From: Helianthus annuus
Lineage: Eukaryota > Streptophyta > Magnoliopsida > Asterales > Asteraceae
Reading direction: 5' to 3'
NCBI RefSeq assembly: GCF_002127325.2
Contig: NC_035440.2
Coordinates: 74,278,464 to 74,342,463 of the forward strand
Length of the DNA: 64,000 nucleotides
Within the stretch, counting starts at the first letter, position 1. Every line of letters begins with the position of its first letter. Made by a program: the position numbers and the translations under genes. This document shows, in pieces, positions 43,191 through 55,689 of this stretch. The notes beneath the pieces were generated by a model, which searched no databases, was not told the origin of the DNA, and was given only the letters and a program-made list of their open reading frames with translations.

Positions 43191-46017
43191 ATTAAAAGAC
43201 ATTCCAGTAGTGTCCCAATTTTCAGATGTCTTTCCAGAAGAATTGCCAGGACTACCGCCAGACAGGGAAGTTGAATTCAGAATTCACCTATTACCAGGGA
43301 CAGCACCGATTGCCAAAGCACCTTACCGTTTGGCACCCGCTGAAATGCAGGAACTAAAGAAACAATTAGACGAATTGTTGGAGAAAGGATTTATACAGCC
43401 AAGCTCATCGCCATGGGGAGCGCTGATTTTATTCGTTAAAAAGAAGGACGGATCAATGCGTATGTGCATTGACTACCGTGAATTGAACAAAGTCACGATT
43501 AAGAATCGGTATCCATTACCAAGAATCGATGATTTGTTCGATCAACTTCAAGGAGCTCGATTTTTCTCTAAAATCGATTTAAGATCAGGATATCATCAAT
43601 TAAAGGTATAGGAAGAGGACATTCCTAAAACCGCATTCAGAACAAGGTATGGTCATTATGAATTTACTGTCATGCCATTTGGTTTAACCAATGCCCCAGC
43701 TGCATTTATGGACATGATGAACCGAATATGTAAGCCATATTTGGATAAATTCATAATTGTTTTCATAGATGATATTCTAATTTACTCTAAAAGTAAAGAA
43801 GAGCATGCAAAGCACTTGCATTTACTTTTAAGTTTATTGAGAAAGGAAAAGCTTTATGCTAAATTTTCAAAATGTGAGTTTTGGATAGAACAAGTACAAT
43901 TTCTCGGACATTTAGTTGACCATGAAGGAATTCATGTAGACCCAACAAAAATTGAGGCAATTACCAAATGGAAAACCCCAGAATCACCAACTGAAGTTAG
44001 AAGTTTCTTAGGATTGGCCGGTTATTATAGAAGATTTATCCGAGATTTTTCTAGAATAGTCATTCCTTTAACTAAGTTAACCTGTAAATCTGTTAAGTTT
44101 GAATGGGGACCAAAACAAGAAGAAGCCTTTAGAATTCTTAAGCAAAGATTAACTCATACACCGATACTAGCGTTACCAGAAGGAACTGAAGACTTTGTAG
44201 TCTTTTGTGATGCTTCTAAGTTAGGATATGGATGTGTGTTAATGCAACGTCAAAAGGTTATAGCTTATGCATCTAGACAGCTTAAGAGTCATGAAGGAAA
44301 TTATTCAACCCATGATTTGGAATTAGGAGCCATAATTTTTGCCCTTAAGATTTGGAGACATTATCTTTATGGTAGTAAGTTTACCATATTCACGGATCAT
44401 AAAAGTTTAAGATATGTCTTCGGGCAAAAAGAGTTGAATATGAGACAGAGACGCTGGATGGAGTTACTTAGTGACTATGATTGTGATATCCAGTATCATG
44501 CAGGAAAAGCCAATGTGGTGGCTGATGCTTTAAGTCGAAAGTATCACGAAAAGCCAAAAATGGTACGTTCTCTTAAATTAAATCTACAAGTAGATTTAAA
44601 CAATCAGATTAGAAAAGCACAAGAATCAGTAATCAAGGAGGATACTGAAAAATTAAAAGGAATGATTAAGGAATTAGAACAAGGAACAGATGGAATTTGG
44701 AGGTTCCATAAAAAGAGAATGTGGATACCTAAATTAGGAAATTTACGTCACCGTATATTAGAAGAAGCTCATAAGTCTAAATATACGATGCATCCAGGAA
44801 GTGATAAAATGTACCAGGATTTAAGGAAAAATTTCTGGTGGATAGGAATGAAAAAGGATGTAGCAGCTTATGTTTCTAAATGTTTAACTTGCTCATAAGT
44901 TAAAGCTGAACATCAGAAACCCTCAGGATTGTTACAACAATTAGAAATACCAGTTTGGAAATGGGAATTGATAACAATGGATTTTGTTACCAAATTGCCT
45001 AAAACAAGGAAAGGTAATGATACAATCTGGGTGATTGTAGATAGGTTAACCAAGTCAGCTCATTTCTTACCAATGAAGGAAACCTTTAGTATGGAACAAT
45101 TAGCCAAATTGTATGTAAATGAAATCGTTTCTTTACATGGCATTCCTTTATCAATTGTTTCAGATAGAGATAGCCGTTTTACTTCTCATTTTTGGTCAAG
45201 TTTCCAAAAAGCAATGGGAACTAGGTTAAATCTAAGCACAGCTTATCATCCTCAAACGGACGGACAAAGCGAAAGGACAATTCAGACAATGGAGGACATG
45301 CTTAGAGCTTGTGTAATTGATTTTGGAAGTAACTGGGACGAACACTTACCTTTAATAGAATTTTCTTATAATAACAGTTATCACACAAGTATCAATGCTG
45401 CACCATTCGAAGCACTTTATGGACGAAAGTGCAGAACCCCAGTCTGTTGGGCAGAAATTGGGGAAAAACAATTATCTGGACCCGAGATAGTACAGGAAAC
45501 AACTGATAAAATCATTCAAGTCAAGGAACGACTGAAAACAGCACGTGATCGACAAAAGAGTTATGCCGATAACAGACGCAAACCATTAGAATTTCAAGTA
45601 GGAGATAAAGTATTATTGAAAGTCTCTCCCTGGAAAGGAGTGGTAAGATTCATCAAAAGAGGAAAGCTAAGTCCCAGGTATATTGGACCTTTCCAAATTC
45701 TTGAAAGAGTAGGACCGGTAGCCTATCAGCTACAACTGCAAGAGGAAATGGCAGGAATACATGATGTATTTCATGTATCTAATCTCAAAAAGTGTCTAGC
45801 TGATGAATCACTCGTAGTACCTCTCAAAGATATAGAGGTTAATGAACAACTCAAATTTGTAGAGAAGCCTCTACAGATTGAAGATAGAAAAATTAAGAAT
45901 CTCAAGCGTAAGAGATTAGTTCTGGTCAAAGTAAAGTGGGACTCCAAAAGAGGACCTGAATACACATGGGAACTTGAATCAGAAATGCAAAAGAAATATC
46001 CACACTTGTTCCAGTAG
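43191..46017 (+). pseudogene. Element B pol: RT, RNase H, integrase, chromodomain-like tail; two stops
   Basis: Continuous with protease. RT carries [17 protein letters not shown] and RSGYHQL, then TAG at 43609-43611 where siblings have Gln or Arg, and the intact [10 protein letters not shown] core near 43765. RNase H has FCDAS and TDHKSL. Integrase has its HHCC region near 44760-44890, with TAA at 44896-44898 just after CLTCS. The core (44929-46017) has [17 protein letters not shown] and [13 protein letters not shown], so D, D and E are all present. The [13 protein letters not shown] motif and a V-K-W...YTWELESEM chromodomain-like end complete the protein, which stops at 46017 in HLFQ. Only two point lesions separate it from an open pol. 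Confidence 0.92.
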
Positions 46018-46045
46018 ATCTCGAGGACGAGCTCTAAAACATGGT

Positions 46046-46053
46046 GGGGAGGA
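46046..46053 (+). other. Element B polypurine tract
   Basis: GGGGAGGA adjoining the 3' LTR start TATAACAACC. Confidence 0.85.
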
Positions 46054-47501
46054 TATAACAACCCTCGGTAAAACCGACATCCTCATAATATTTCTGACAC
46101 CCTAATATATCTTAAAATATATCAATATGTCTTTATATGCACCCCGTATGTGAAAAACCGAGCCCACAGTAGATTATATATATATATATATAGTAAATTA
46201 AAAACAATAAAAATTAAGTTGAGGCGGGCCGTATGGGACCTCACCTCAATATAACGTGGGCCGCGCAAGGGTGTAACCAGACTTCTCTTAAATCATAAGT
46301 TCATGCGGGCCGCGTACAAGTTTGGTTAAGTTAAAGCGGGCCGCGAGTGTCCAGAATTGTGGCATAGCCCGGTGCGGCCACGTGTCCGATGCGTGTCGAG
46401 CCTATATGGTGACCAGACCAAGCTACGCCGTTGACCCAGGCTGACGCGGGCCGCGTAAGGGTTGGCCTGTTCTTTACGCGGGCCGCGTGGAGACGCGATT
46501 ACAGCCCTATATAAGAAGGCAACGGGCTTTCAGTTTCCGTCGTTCATTTCCTTTCTTTCTTTCTTAATTTCTGTAGTGGCGTTACTATACCCGGGCATTA
46601 TACCCCCTAAAATAGCGAGGTTCTGCTACGATGTAAGTATTATAACCCTTGGAGACGTATTAGATACGCTGCCCGATTGATCTAGGGTTCCGTAACGGCT
46701 GTCGTGGTTCTGCCCGACGTAGTCGTTGGAATGCCGTCTCGAGGAGGGTATTACTAATGTTAAAATGGGTTATTATACTAACACACGTGCATTTGTGTAA
46801 ATTATAGATATTCACCAGGAAACCCTAAAGAATAACCTAAAACAGCAATGTGAGTAATCCTCTTTTTGTAAACTGTTTTTACAAAACCTTACATACTTTT
46901 CTATGCGAATAATAGTTATTGAGTATTTGTAAGAATACAATTATCGTGGGTATGTTGGGGTTTTGTATACAAAATTGGTTACAACCTGGTTAAGGAGTAA
47001 CATTTCCACAAGTCGGGTGTCGACAGTACCAACGGGTGATAATTGATATAACTTGGAAACAAATGTAATTGCGGGATCGCCCTCAATACTGTTCACTGTG
47101 AATTTTATTTAAACTTGATTAAACTGGGATTCACTCACCAGTATTTCCCACTGACAAAATGTTTTTAAAAACGCGTTTCAGGTAACAAAATGTGAAAGCC
47201 AAATAGAAGCCAGCTGGACAGCACTGGAGGCTTGGAAAAGTGGCAATAAAGTTACCTAATAATAAAATGGATGTTTTATTCAATAAATAGGATTTATTCC
47301 TATGAAACGTGTGTATTGAAAACTTGGGTTTTACCCATATGTTTAATATTATAAATCATGGTGGTTTACTCTGATTAAAATATTTCCTAACTACGGTCCT
47401 GATGAAAATTTCCGCTGCCAAATTGGATAAATAAATGTGATACCACCGAAACTGGCTCACGGCCGCCCGTTCCCGGGAACTAGGGACCGGGGGTTGTGAC
47501 A
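46054..47501 (+). repeat. Element B 3' LTR
   Basis: 1448 bp; full-length partner of 38835-40258 with the same TA...CA termini and the GCGGGCCGC array; followed by TSD ACTCG. Confidence 0.93.
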
Positions 47502-47506
47502 ACTCG

Positions 47507-49640
47507 CCTCAGTCATTGCCTCTTACGAGAATTACATTTAGGGAAAGATATATGATCCAGCTACTTTTGATGAAGATTATGATCAGGTTGACCTTGATGA
47601 CTTAGAAGAGATGGACCTACAGTGGCAAATGGCCATGATTTCCAGGAGAGTGAAGAGGTTTATGAATAGAAGAGGAAGGAAGTTTGTGGGTAAGACAGTT
47701 GGTTTTGACAAGACCAAGGTTCGGTGCTTCAACTGTCAAAGTTATGGACACTTTGCAAGAGAATGTCAAAGAGCAAAAACAGAGTCTGCTGGTCAAACTT
47801 CAAACAACAGGAATGCATCTAATAATTCTAGCTCAAAGGCTTTGATCTCTACAGCACGAAAGGGATCATATGACTGGAGTGTTCATTTGGAAGATGATGA
47901 GAATGTTACTCAGGCATTCATGGCAGAGATAGTGCCCGTTGATGATGCTGAAGCTAACGGTGAAGCTGCTGAAGCAAAGGTGGATGCTTAAGTTGAGAGA
48001 GAAAGTGAAGCTGAGAAAAATAAGGCTAATCAGACAACTGAAGCTGAAGAGGAAAAGCTAAAGTCTGATCATGAAAGGGAAGCTGAAGAAAAAGATGCCA
48101 AGTATAAAAGAATGGAAGCTCAGCTTGCTGCTCTTATGACCAAACTTGACAAACCAATAGGAGATGTACGTTCAAATTCTGTGTGTTTAAAATGTCGTGA
48201 ATTACAGGGTGAGGTTGACAGGTTGTCAACACAAAACCAAAGTCTGGTAAACGAGATATCTAACATAAAAGAATCAATTTTTTTTGCTAAAAGAAGCGGG
48301 TCGTTATATTTGAAGAAAATAAAAGGTTATGAAGGTGAAATTGAAGCTTTAACCTGCAAATTAAACGAAAAACTTCAAATTATGGACTTAGCTCATGACA
48401 TGATGAGTGAGAAGACAAAAGAGATTTTTGAAAAATGCAAAGAGTTGTTAGATGCACAACTCAAAATTGTTGAACTTGAAAAGAAATTAAGTCAATTCAG
48501 GGACTCTACTTTTGTAATGAAACATATGATGGGTGGCTTGAAGAAAAGTAATGACAAAACTAGTGTGGGCTTTCATGGTTTCAATGAAGTCCCACCTCCT
48601 ATTAGTCATGACTAGTCTTTCTTTCTTGCCTAATGAAGATGAGCTAACAAACTTTATGTCAACTGCACCAAGTAGTTTCGCATCAAGTCAAAGTGATGGG
48701 TCAGAGAGTGATGATGCTAAGAAGAACAATAACAGGGAACCTTTGAAAAAGAAAAATTCACCTCCTAAGAGTAAAAATCAAACTTTTGTTAAAAAGGTTA
48801 GTTTTGTTCAAGGTAGTGATATGAAAAGCGAAACCACTGTTATTGAAAACGAATCAAATGTAGAGTTTGCAAAAAATAAGAACATAGAAAAAACTTGAAA
48901 TTAAGCAAACTGAAGAAAATCCTAACAAGGCATCATCATCATCATCATCTGATGAGGAATCTGGCTTAAAGACTTCAGCTAGGAAGTCTTCGAAAAGGAG
49001 ATCATGCTTCAAGTGTCACACAAAGGGACATGTAGCTAGCTGTTGTCCTAACAAAAAGACTGAAGCACAAGTTAGTGAGAGAAAGAGAGAGAAGTCACCA
49101 GAGAAGAGTGGTGATAAAAAGGAGAGAGAATCTAACTCTCCAAAGAAATATGCTCCTAAGCAACCAGAGGGTGTTCCTGGTGTAGATAAGGCTGAAAAAG
49201 GAACTCCACAAGTTCCTCGTTTTCAAAGAAATCAACAAAGATTTTAGCCTGAATCTACATCTGGCAGATATGAGAGACCTAGAAGTAGTTCACCAAGAAT
49301 GAACAATCATAATTCAAATAATTTCAGAAGTCAAGGTCAATATCATAATCGATACCAAAATAATGGTGGTCGAACTTTTTATAACAATGGCTTTAGAAAT
49401 TACAACAATCAATCTTCTTGGAATCAAAACTAAAGGTACCAAAACCAAAATTTTCAAAGGTCAAATAGTCCAAACAAATATAGGAACCCTCAGGACCATA
49501 GACCTAGTGGAAATCAAAATCAAATTCCATCAACAGGTTTGAGATCCAACACTCCTGTTAAGAGTAATGGATATTGGATGGATGTTCGAGTAGTTGGTGA
49601 ATTTGGACGACCCAAGACCATTAAGGCTTGGGTCCCCTAA
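47507..49640 (+). pseudogene. Element F gag, C-terminal part with two zinc knuckles
   Basis: Resumes the F gag after element B (LASVIASYENY-type segment, stop TAG near 47540). The first CCHC knuckle CFNCQSYGHFAREC is at about 47729. A stop at 47989 is followed by a long Glu/Lys-rich region and the 48112-48615 frame, predicted coiled coil with heptad-like Leu spacing (LQGEVDRLSTQNQSLVNEI). A frameshift near 48600, then Ser/Lys-rich sequence, leads to a second knuckle CFKCHTKGHVASCC near 49006. Asn-rich RYQNN repeats follow, with stops near 49245 and 49432. It ends IKAWVP-stop near 49638. Two distant knuckles with a coiled coil between suggest SIRE/Maximus-type copia (inference). Confidence 0.82.
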
Positions 49641-52600
49641 TCTAACTAATTTCTTGGTTGGTTTGTGCAGAAGCTGCTAAGGAGGATTATCAACTTATGG
49701 AGATTATTGACTGAGTTTGAAAATTATGATGGTGGACATGTGAACTTTGCGGGTGCTAAAGGTGGTAGGATTATAGGTCGAGGAAAAGTGACCAATGGGA
49801 AGATCACACTGGACAAAGTGAACTATGTCGAGCAGCTTAAGCACAATCTGATGAGCGTGTCACAAGTCTGCGACAAGGTTCACTCGGTCCATTTTACCAA
49901 GACTGAAGCATTAGTGTTGAAACCAGGTTTGGTGACTCCGGACGATTGGATAGTGATGAGAGCGCCAAGGAGAAATGACACTTATGTCATGGACATGGGT
50001 GCTAAGGATCCGACTGCTGTGGTGGCGTGTTTACTATCAAAAGCATCTGAAGCTGAATCGATGTTGTGGCACAGACGCATGGCCCGTATTCACTATCGCA
50101 AAATGAACTATATTATTAAAAATGAATTAGTGAAAGGGGTTCCAATGCAGAGGTTTCACGTGGAAGATAAATGTCTTCCATGTCAAAAGTGAAAACAACA
50201 TAAGAAACCTCATAAATCAAAAAGAGTAAATTCCATAGATGCCCCTTATGAATTACTTCACATGGATTTATTCGGTCCAGTGAACATGAGGAGCATTGGT
50301 GGAAAGTACCATTGTTTAGTCGTCACAGATGATTACTCACGTTATTCATGGGTTTTCTTTTTAGGTACAAAAGATGAGACAGCGGAACTGTTGATAGATC
50401 TTTTTACAAAAATCGAAAACGTCCATGATGCAAGGATCAAGAGGATAATGGCACGGAGTTCAAGAATCGGATTCTAGATCTCTACTGTCTTAGAAAGGGA
50501 ATTGAACATCAATATTCTGCTCCTTATACGCCTCAACAGAATGGAGTAGCTGAGAGGAAAAACAGGACGTTGATTGAAGCCGCTAGGACTATGCTTTCAG
50601 ATTCAAAGCTTCCAGTTCTTTTCTGGGGAGAAGCTGTGAATACAGCTTGCTATGTCCTAAACAAAGTTTTAGCCGTTAAACGTTTTAACAAAACTTGTCA
50701 TGAATTAATGTTTAACAAGAAACCAAACTTAAAAGGCTTTGAACTATTTGGATTACCCTGCACCATTGTGCGAAACAAAGATAAACAAAAATTCGGTGAG
50801 GTGGCTGATGAAGGCTACTTTCTAGGTTACGTGCCTGGCACACCGAATAAAAGGGTTTTCAATCTAAAGCCTGGTAAAATTGAGGTTGTTTTTAATGTTG
50901 AAATTACTACATACAAACCTCAACAATCAACGAATGGTCCAGCTATATTATATGATTATGAAAGTGTTTTTAAATCATTTAATATTCCTGAGTTTTCCAA
51001 TGCAGATGATTCTCAGTTGATTCAGACAGTGATTAGTGAAGATGATGAAGGCGAGTTCATGCCTAGATCGAATGTTGATATGACAGATGCTGTAGAAACT
51101 TCCTCAAGTGCTGCTGTTTATGATTCAAGCGATACTGACTCTGAACCCATTCAGGGGGGGATTTCATTAATCCGTTTGCGAATCAGAATATTCAGGGGGA
51201 GGTTGGATCAAACCTGGGTGATAATCTTGACGTGGATGCCATTGCTACTACACGGGAAAATAGAGATCATCCAGTTGACATGATACTTGGAGATCCTACT
51301 GCAGGTGTTCAGACAAGGAGAAGCATAGTAGCGAATACAGGTTTATTTGTTTCGATTGAGAAGACTGGGATTGTGAACGAGTGCTTGTATAGTTGCTTCA
51401 TTTCTCAAGAGGAGCCGAAGAATATTCATATGGCTCTAAAAGACAATTCTTGGGTTGAGGCTATGCAAGAGGAATTGGCCCAGTTTGCTAAGTTAAAGGT
51501 TTGGGAGTTAGTGGACCTTCCTAAAGGTGAAAGAGAGATTGGCACTAAATGGGTATTTAAGTGCAAGAAGGATGAAAGAGGGATAGTAACGCGAAACAAA
51601 GCTCGATTGGTGGTCAAAGGTTTCAATCAGCAAGAAAGGATTGATTACAATGAAGTGTTTGCACTGGTGGCAAGGTTGGAAGCAATTCGGTTGTTCCTAG
51701 CCTTCGCTTCATTCAAGCGCTTCAAAGTTTATCAACTAGACGTGAAGAGTGTTTTTCTTTACAGGAAAGTCCAAGAAGTGGTGTATGTCTCACAACCAGA
51801 TGGGTTCGTTGATCCAAATTATCCAGATCATGTGTACAAGCTTGATAAGGCTTTGTATGGATTACATTAAGCTCCCAGGGCGTGGTACAAGACACTGTCT
51901 ACACATCTGATCATGAATGGTTTTAAAAGAGGTCAGATTGACAGTACACTGTTCATCAAGAGAAAGAAGGAAGATTTTCTGCTGGTACAGGTATACGTGG
52001 ATGACATCATCTTTGAGTCATCAGATGAAAACATGTGTAAAGAGTTCGAGAAGGTGATGAAGAGCAAGTTTGAAATCAGCGCTATGGGTGAGCTGTCTTA
52101 CTTTCTAGGATTACAAGTTGATCAGAAGGAGGATGGGATGTTTATTCATCAAACAAAGTATGTGGATGACATTTTGCCTCGATTCAAAATGGAGGATTGC
52201 GCTACTTTCAACACACCCATATGTGAAAATCACTATCTTGGCCCAGATCATGAAAGTACTGAAGATGTTGATCCAACTCAATACAGGGCAATGATTGGTT
52301 CTCTAATGTACTTGACTGCTTCATGACCCGACATCATGTTTGCCGTATGTCTGTGTACAAGATATCAGACTAATCCAAAGGAGTCACACATGAAAGCGGT
52401 GAAGCGGATTCTTTGTTACTTGAAGGGGTAACCTAAGCTTGGGTTGTGGTATCCAGCTGATAGTGATTTGAAGTTTGTTGCTTACACTGACTCAGACTTT
52501 GGAGGATGCAAGTCTAATATAAAGTCTACAACAGGTGGTTGTCAGTTTTTAGGAGGCAGTATTGTGTCTTGGCAATGCAAGAAGCAATCTTGTGTGTCTA

Positions 52601-52941
52601 CCTCTACGTGTGAAGCTGAATATATTGCTTTGGGTAGCTGCTGCTCTCAGGTTCTCTGGATACAACTGCAGATGCGCGATTACGGTTTGGATTTCACTCG
52701 TACTCCGATTATGATAGACAATAATGCCACAATTTCTATAACAAATAATCCCGTGAAACACAGTCGCACAAAACATATTGACATTCGTCATCATTTTATT
52801 AGGGATTGTTCTGAAAAGAGACTAATTGAACTTCATCGAGTCGACACACTAGATAACCTGGCAGATCTTTATACTAAAGTGTTTGACAGGGCTCGCTTTG
52901 AACATTTAGTCGAACTCAACGGGATGAGGAATCCTGAATAA
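49641..52941 (+). pseudogene. Element F pol: protease remnant, integrase, reverse transcriptase, RNase H; broken
   Basis: Copia order. The protease keeps the segment after the active site (LLTEFENYDGGHVNFAG, 49710 on) but the expected DSGC-S-HMTG site is missing, replaced by unrelated codons. Integrase has a GAG-pre-integrase HRR..H region, MDLFGPV with DYSRYSW, a frameshift near 50440 before the second Asp, and PQQNGVAERKNRTLIEAAR with its Glu. A frameshift near 51160 precedes RT. RT has NSWVEAMQEEL, KWVFKCKKDE and YQLDVKS, stop TAA at 51868, and the YVDD catalytic site near 51992. Stops follow at 52324 and 52429. RNase H has YTDSDFGGC and the SCEAEY-like TCEAEYIAL block, ending at 52941. 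Confidence 0.9.
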
Positions 52942-54498
52942 CTGATTTTTCATAAGAATTTTGTAAATAGTTTACTGCTTTCTTAAAAATCAAAAATACA
53001 AAAACATTGAAAAATCAAAAACATGAAAAAACAGAAAATCAAAAATGAGTTATCACTGTGTGAAAAAGAAGAAATGATAGTACATCAGCAAGTTAGACTG
53101 TCACACTGAAAATGAATTAAAATGCTTAAGTGTCATAGCAGGTTCATCATATGATGTACCAGTAGGCAAAAAGCATTAAATAATCTACTTACCAATGTGA
53201 TATAAACCTAAATGAACTGTGTATGAGTGGGGAACACATCAGTGGTGTATGGTTTAATGACCTTAAATATTGCGTTGATATATTGCCAAAATCTGAGGTT
53301 TTGGGTCTTTATACTGTTATTTCATCCGGGGATATCAGGGTTGTCTTTCTGCTGCATCCAGATACATGCTGACCTAGGCACAACCAGGATATCTTAAAAG
53401 AGCAAAAACAATGCCAAATCCCATAAATGAAGAAGCTCTCCTAGAGAGTCATTCAAATGTGCAAAATGCATAAATCGTACCAAAAATGGTATTTGTCATA
53501 GCCCTCGTTAGATATTTTGCTCTCTTTGCTGTACGGAAGTACTAACATGATCACCAATTATCTATCGTTGAAAAAACAAACAGATGAATTCAATATACTC
53601 ACCTACTATGAGGAATCTTTGTGCATACCATGATCGCGGGGGTACATCCTGAAGTGGTACACACTAGTACTTCAGTAATAAAGTTACCTTAATGTATCAT
53701 ACGGTAATGGTACTTGAAATGTTCATGCATTTTGTTTGGATGGACAAACATACTGGTAATCATCTTGGACTGCTTTTCACGAGAAATTATAAAAAGAATT
53801 ATCTAAGAGTGTGAAAATAGATTGATTTTGCTGATATGATCTTCTTACCGGTGATTCTCATGAAAATAGAGTGTTTATTGCTTTTGTATTTACTTGCTTT
53901 CAGAAATTATAAAAATCCAAAAATAGTGACTTTTTCATTTAAAATTCTTAATGTACGGAAAACTGTTATTCTTGGAGGAATTGTTACTGATTGGGGGAGA
54001 CGGTGTTAGAAAGTGAGTTCAAAATCTTAAATCAGACAGGATCTTGTGTGTTGGACAAAAGTTTTACGTGTTGGTGATAAGTTGAAATTGCTTAATCTGT
54101 GATACAATTTAACTATCTCTTGAATAATAATAATTTATTTAACTTTGTTGAAAAATTCTTATGGTTTCTCGATATTTGTTTTATAGTATATAGATTGAAG
54201 CATTATGTTGCTGAAAAGTTGTTCAGAAGATGAGAGTTTGATTGGATGCATGGTAGAACCTCCTTTCTATATTGCAAACAAAGTTGAAGAGTTTGAAGAT
54301 TTCTATTCAAATGTTGAACTGGAGTTTACTCAAGTGCTAACATTTTGAAGATTTGGTGATTGGATGCATTAGCTTAGGGGGAGTCTGTTGCTGACAGAAG
54401 CTGTTCAAGCTGAAGCTATCCAAAGACCAAAGACATTGCACGCTTACATGAAGATTGCAAGATGACTGAAGACAAAGTTATTTTATGAAGCTATTCTC
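52942..54498 (+). other. Element F 3' non-coding region
   Basis: No coding frame of note. It contains extra GGGGGAG motifs (about 53994 and 54378). It also contains blocks shared with G's 3' region: 53059-53088 with 24078-24107, the GATATAAACCTAAAT block near 53209 with 24211, and the CTGATATGATC block near 53833 with 24820. I see no env-like frame. Confidence 0.7.
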
Positions 54499-54509
54499 AA
54501 GGGGGAGTT
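54499..54509 (+). other. Element F polypurine tract
   Basis: AAGGGGGAGTT directly before the 3' LTR start at 54510. Confidence 0.88.
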
Positions 54510-54967
54510 TGTTGATGCATATTTGTGACAACAGCATATTTGGTCTTTGGATATCTTGTAATTAGTAAAACGATAAACGGTTAGTAGGTTTAGCTTTGTA
54601 TTAGTGAACTAATAGAGGTTGGGCTAAACAAAACCCATATTGGGTCTAGGGGGGACGAATTGGGCTTTACCCATGTAGGAAACCCTAGCCCAAGTAGCTA
54701 CCTTGTGTTATATAAACAAGGCTTTGCATTAGGGTTTTGGTTAATCAGCCAAAACAGAGTTAGAGAATTCGTGAGAGGCAGTTAGGGCTTTGGACGAATT
54801 TGTGATCTTGATTGATTGTAATTCATGAGATTGATAATCAATAAAGATCGGGTTTAAATTGGAATTCTGTTTTCTACTCGTTTCTGTACTAATATGTTCT
54901 AGAGGATTCTGCACTCTAGACTGGATTGACGATTCTGTGACGATCCGTACGAACCAGGGGACCTACA
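54510..54967 (+). repeat. Element F 3' LTR
   Basis: 458 bp, TGTTGATGCAT to GGGGACCTACA, followed by TSD GCGCC; includes the TATATAAA box at 54709-54716. Confidence 0.93.
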
Positions 54968-54972
54968 GCGCC

Positions 54973-55558
54973 AATGAAGATACACGGAACTAATTTTAAG
55001 TTTATTAGTTGTGTTTATGTTTCAAACATGAGGGTTAATCTTCTTAATCCTTCCTGAGCTTGAGTGAGATGATCCTTCCTGCAAAACCGTAACACCGTTA
55101 AGCTCATTAAGAGGGGAATATGGGGGTTTCCCTCTTAACCACTCTCCGGCGTGAGAATAAGTAACTGCTTTGAGGAAAATAAGTTTGTGTTAAGAGTGAG
55201 ATTAGAGAGAGCAGAATCTTTAACATGTGTATGGAGGTCCCTATTTATAGCCGGAGTGGTGTAGGAGGAGATGGGCTGATGGGCCTTGAGTCGGAAGGCG
55301 ACGACAAGGAATATCCTCGTTGTCTCATTGGTATCGACCGTTAGTGGCTTCTAGAAGATCTTCAGTGCTGGTGCACCTTGATTGGAGCCACGTGTCCAGG
55401 TTGTCGTCCCTATCGCCCTACTGACATCAGCAAATGAGTGGAGATCATGGGGCAGTTGTCGCCGCCCCCTGACTGGTGCCACGTAGGCGTCTTTGTGTAC
55501 CTTTGGTCACCTGCACGATTGTTAATCGTGGAGCACGATAGAGTACAGCCTGGTGGAC
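54973..55558 (-). mobile_element. Element E 5' LTR, primer-proximal part
   Basis: After the F insertion, minus-strand sequence continues from E's primer site into an LTR that ends (minus orientation) at about 54975 with ...TCTTCA. Promoter-like sequence and a TATA box on the minus strand support LTR identity. The far end is not seen: element D interrupts at 55559 and the remainder, if any, lies beyond the window. No second E LTR is available for comparison, so limits are inferred from the primer site. Confidence 0.65.
55241..55250 (-). promoter_or_regulatory. TATA box of element E LTR
   Basis: Minus-strand CTATAAATAG followed by GGGACC, a strong plant TATA context, about 265 bases before the LTR end. 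Confidence 0.65.
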
Positions 55559-55689
55559 TGTAACACCCCGTGTTTCGAAAGTCAAAGTCAAAGTCAAGAT
55601 TGAAGTCAAAGGAAGAAAAGATTGCTAATTGCGATCTGTCACTCCTTACTCAACTCCAGTTTTGACTTCTTTGACTTGTAGATAATCTG

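Larger units (their letters stand above)
38835..47501 (+). mobile_element. Element B: Ty3/gypsy chromovirus-like element with an extra ORF, least degraded in the window
   Basis: 8.67 kb with LTRs 38835-40258 and 46054-47501 and TSD ACTCG (38830-38834, 47502-47506). Both LTR copies begin TATAAC rather than TG, so termini are TA...CA. The order is primer site, extra ORF, gag, PR, RT, RNase H, IN, chromodomain-like tail, PPT. gag-pol shows one frameshift (near 41735) and two stops (43609, 44896), and the LTRs differ at few places besides a roughly 22-bp indel near 39189. It appears to be a recent insertion. Confidence 0.94.
13375..54967 (+). mobile_element. Element F: outer Ty1/copia (SIRE/Maximus-like) retrotransposon containing nested elements A, B, G and a MULE
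   Basis: Two short LTRs (13375-13829 and 54510-54967, about 455 bp) with flanking TSD GCGCC (13370-13374, 54968-54972) bracket a 41.6-kb unit. Removing A and B with one TSD each leaves about 9.3 kb, a normal copia size. Copia identity comes from the domain order gag-PR-IN-RT-RNaseH, a YVDD reverse transcriptase and a tRNA-iMet-type primer site. gag is in three pieces: 14585-14893, 38530-38829 and 47507-49640. Two CCHC knuckles separated by a coiled-coil region suggest the SIRE/Maximus lineage (inference). Many stops make it one of the older elements here. It landed precisely in E's primer-binding site. Confidence 0.93.
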
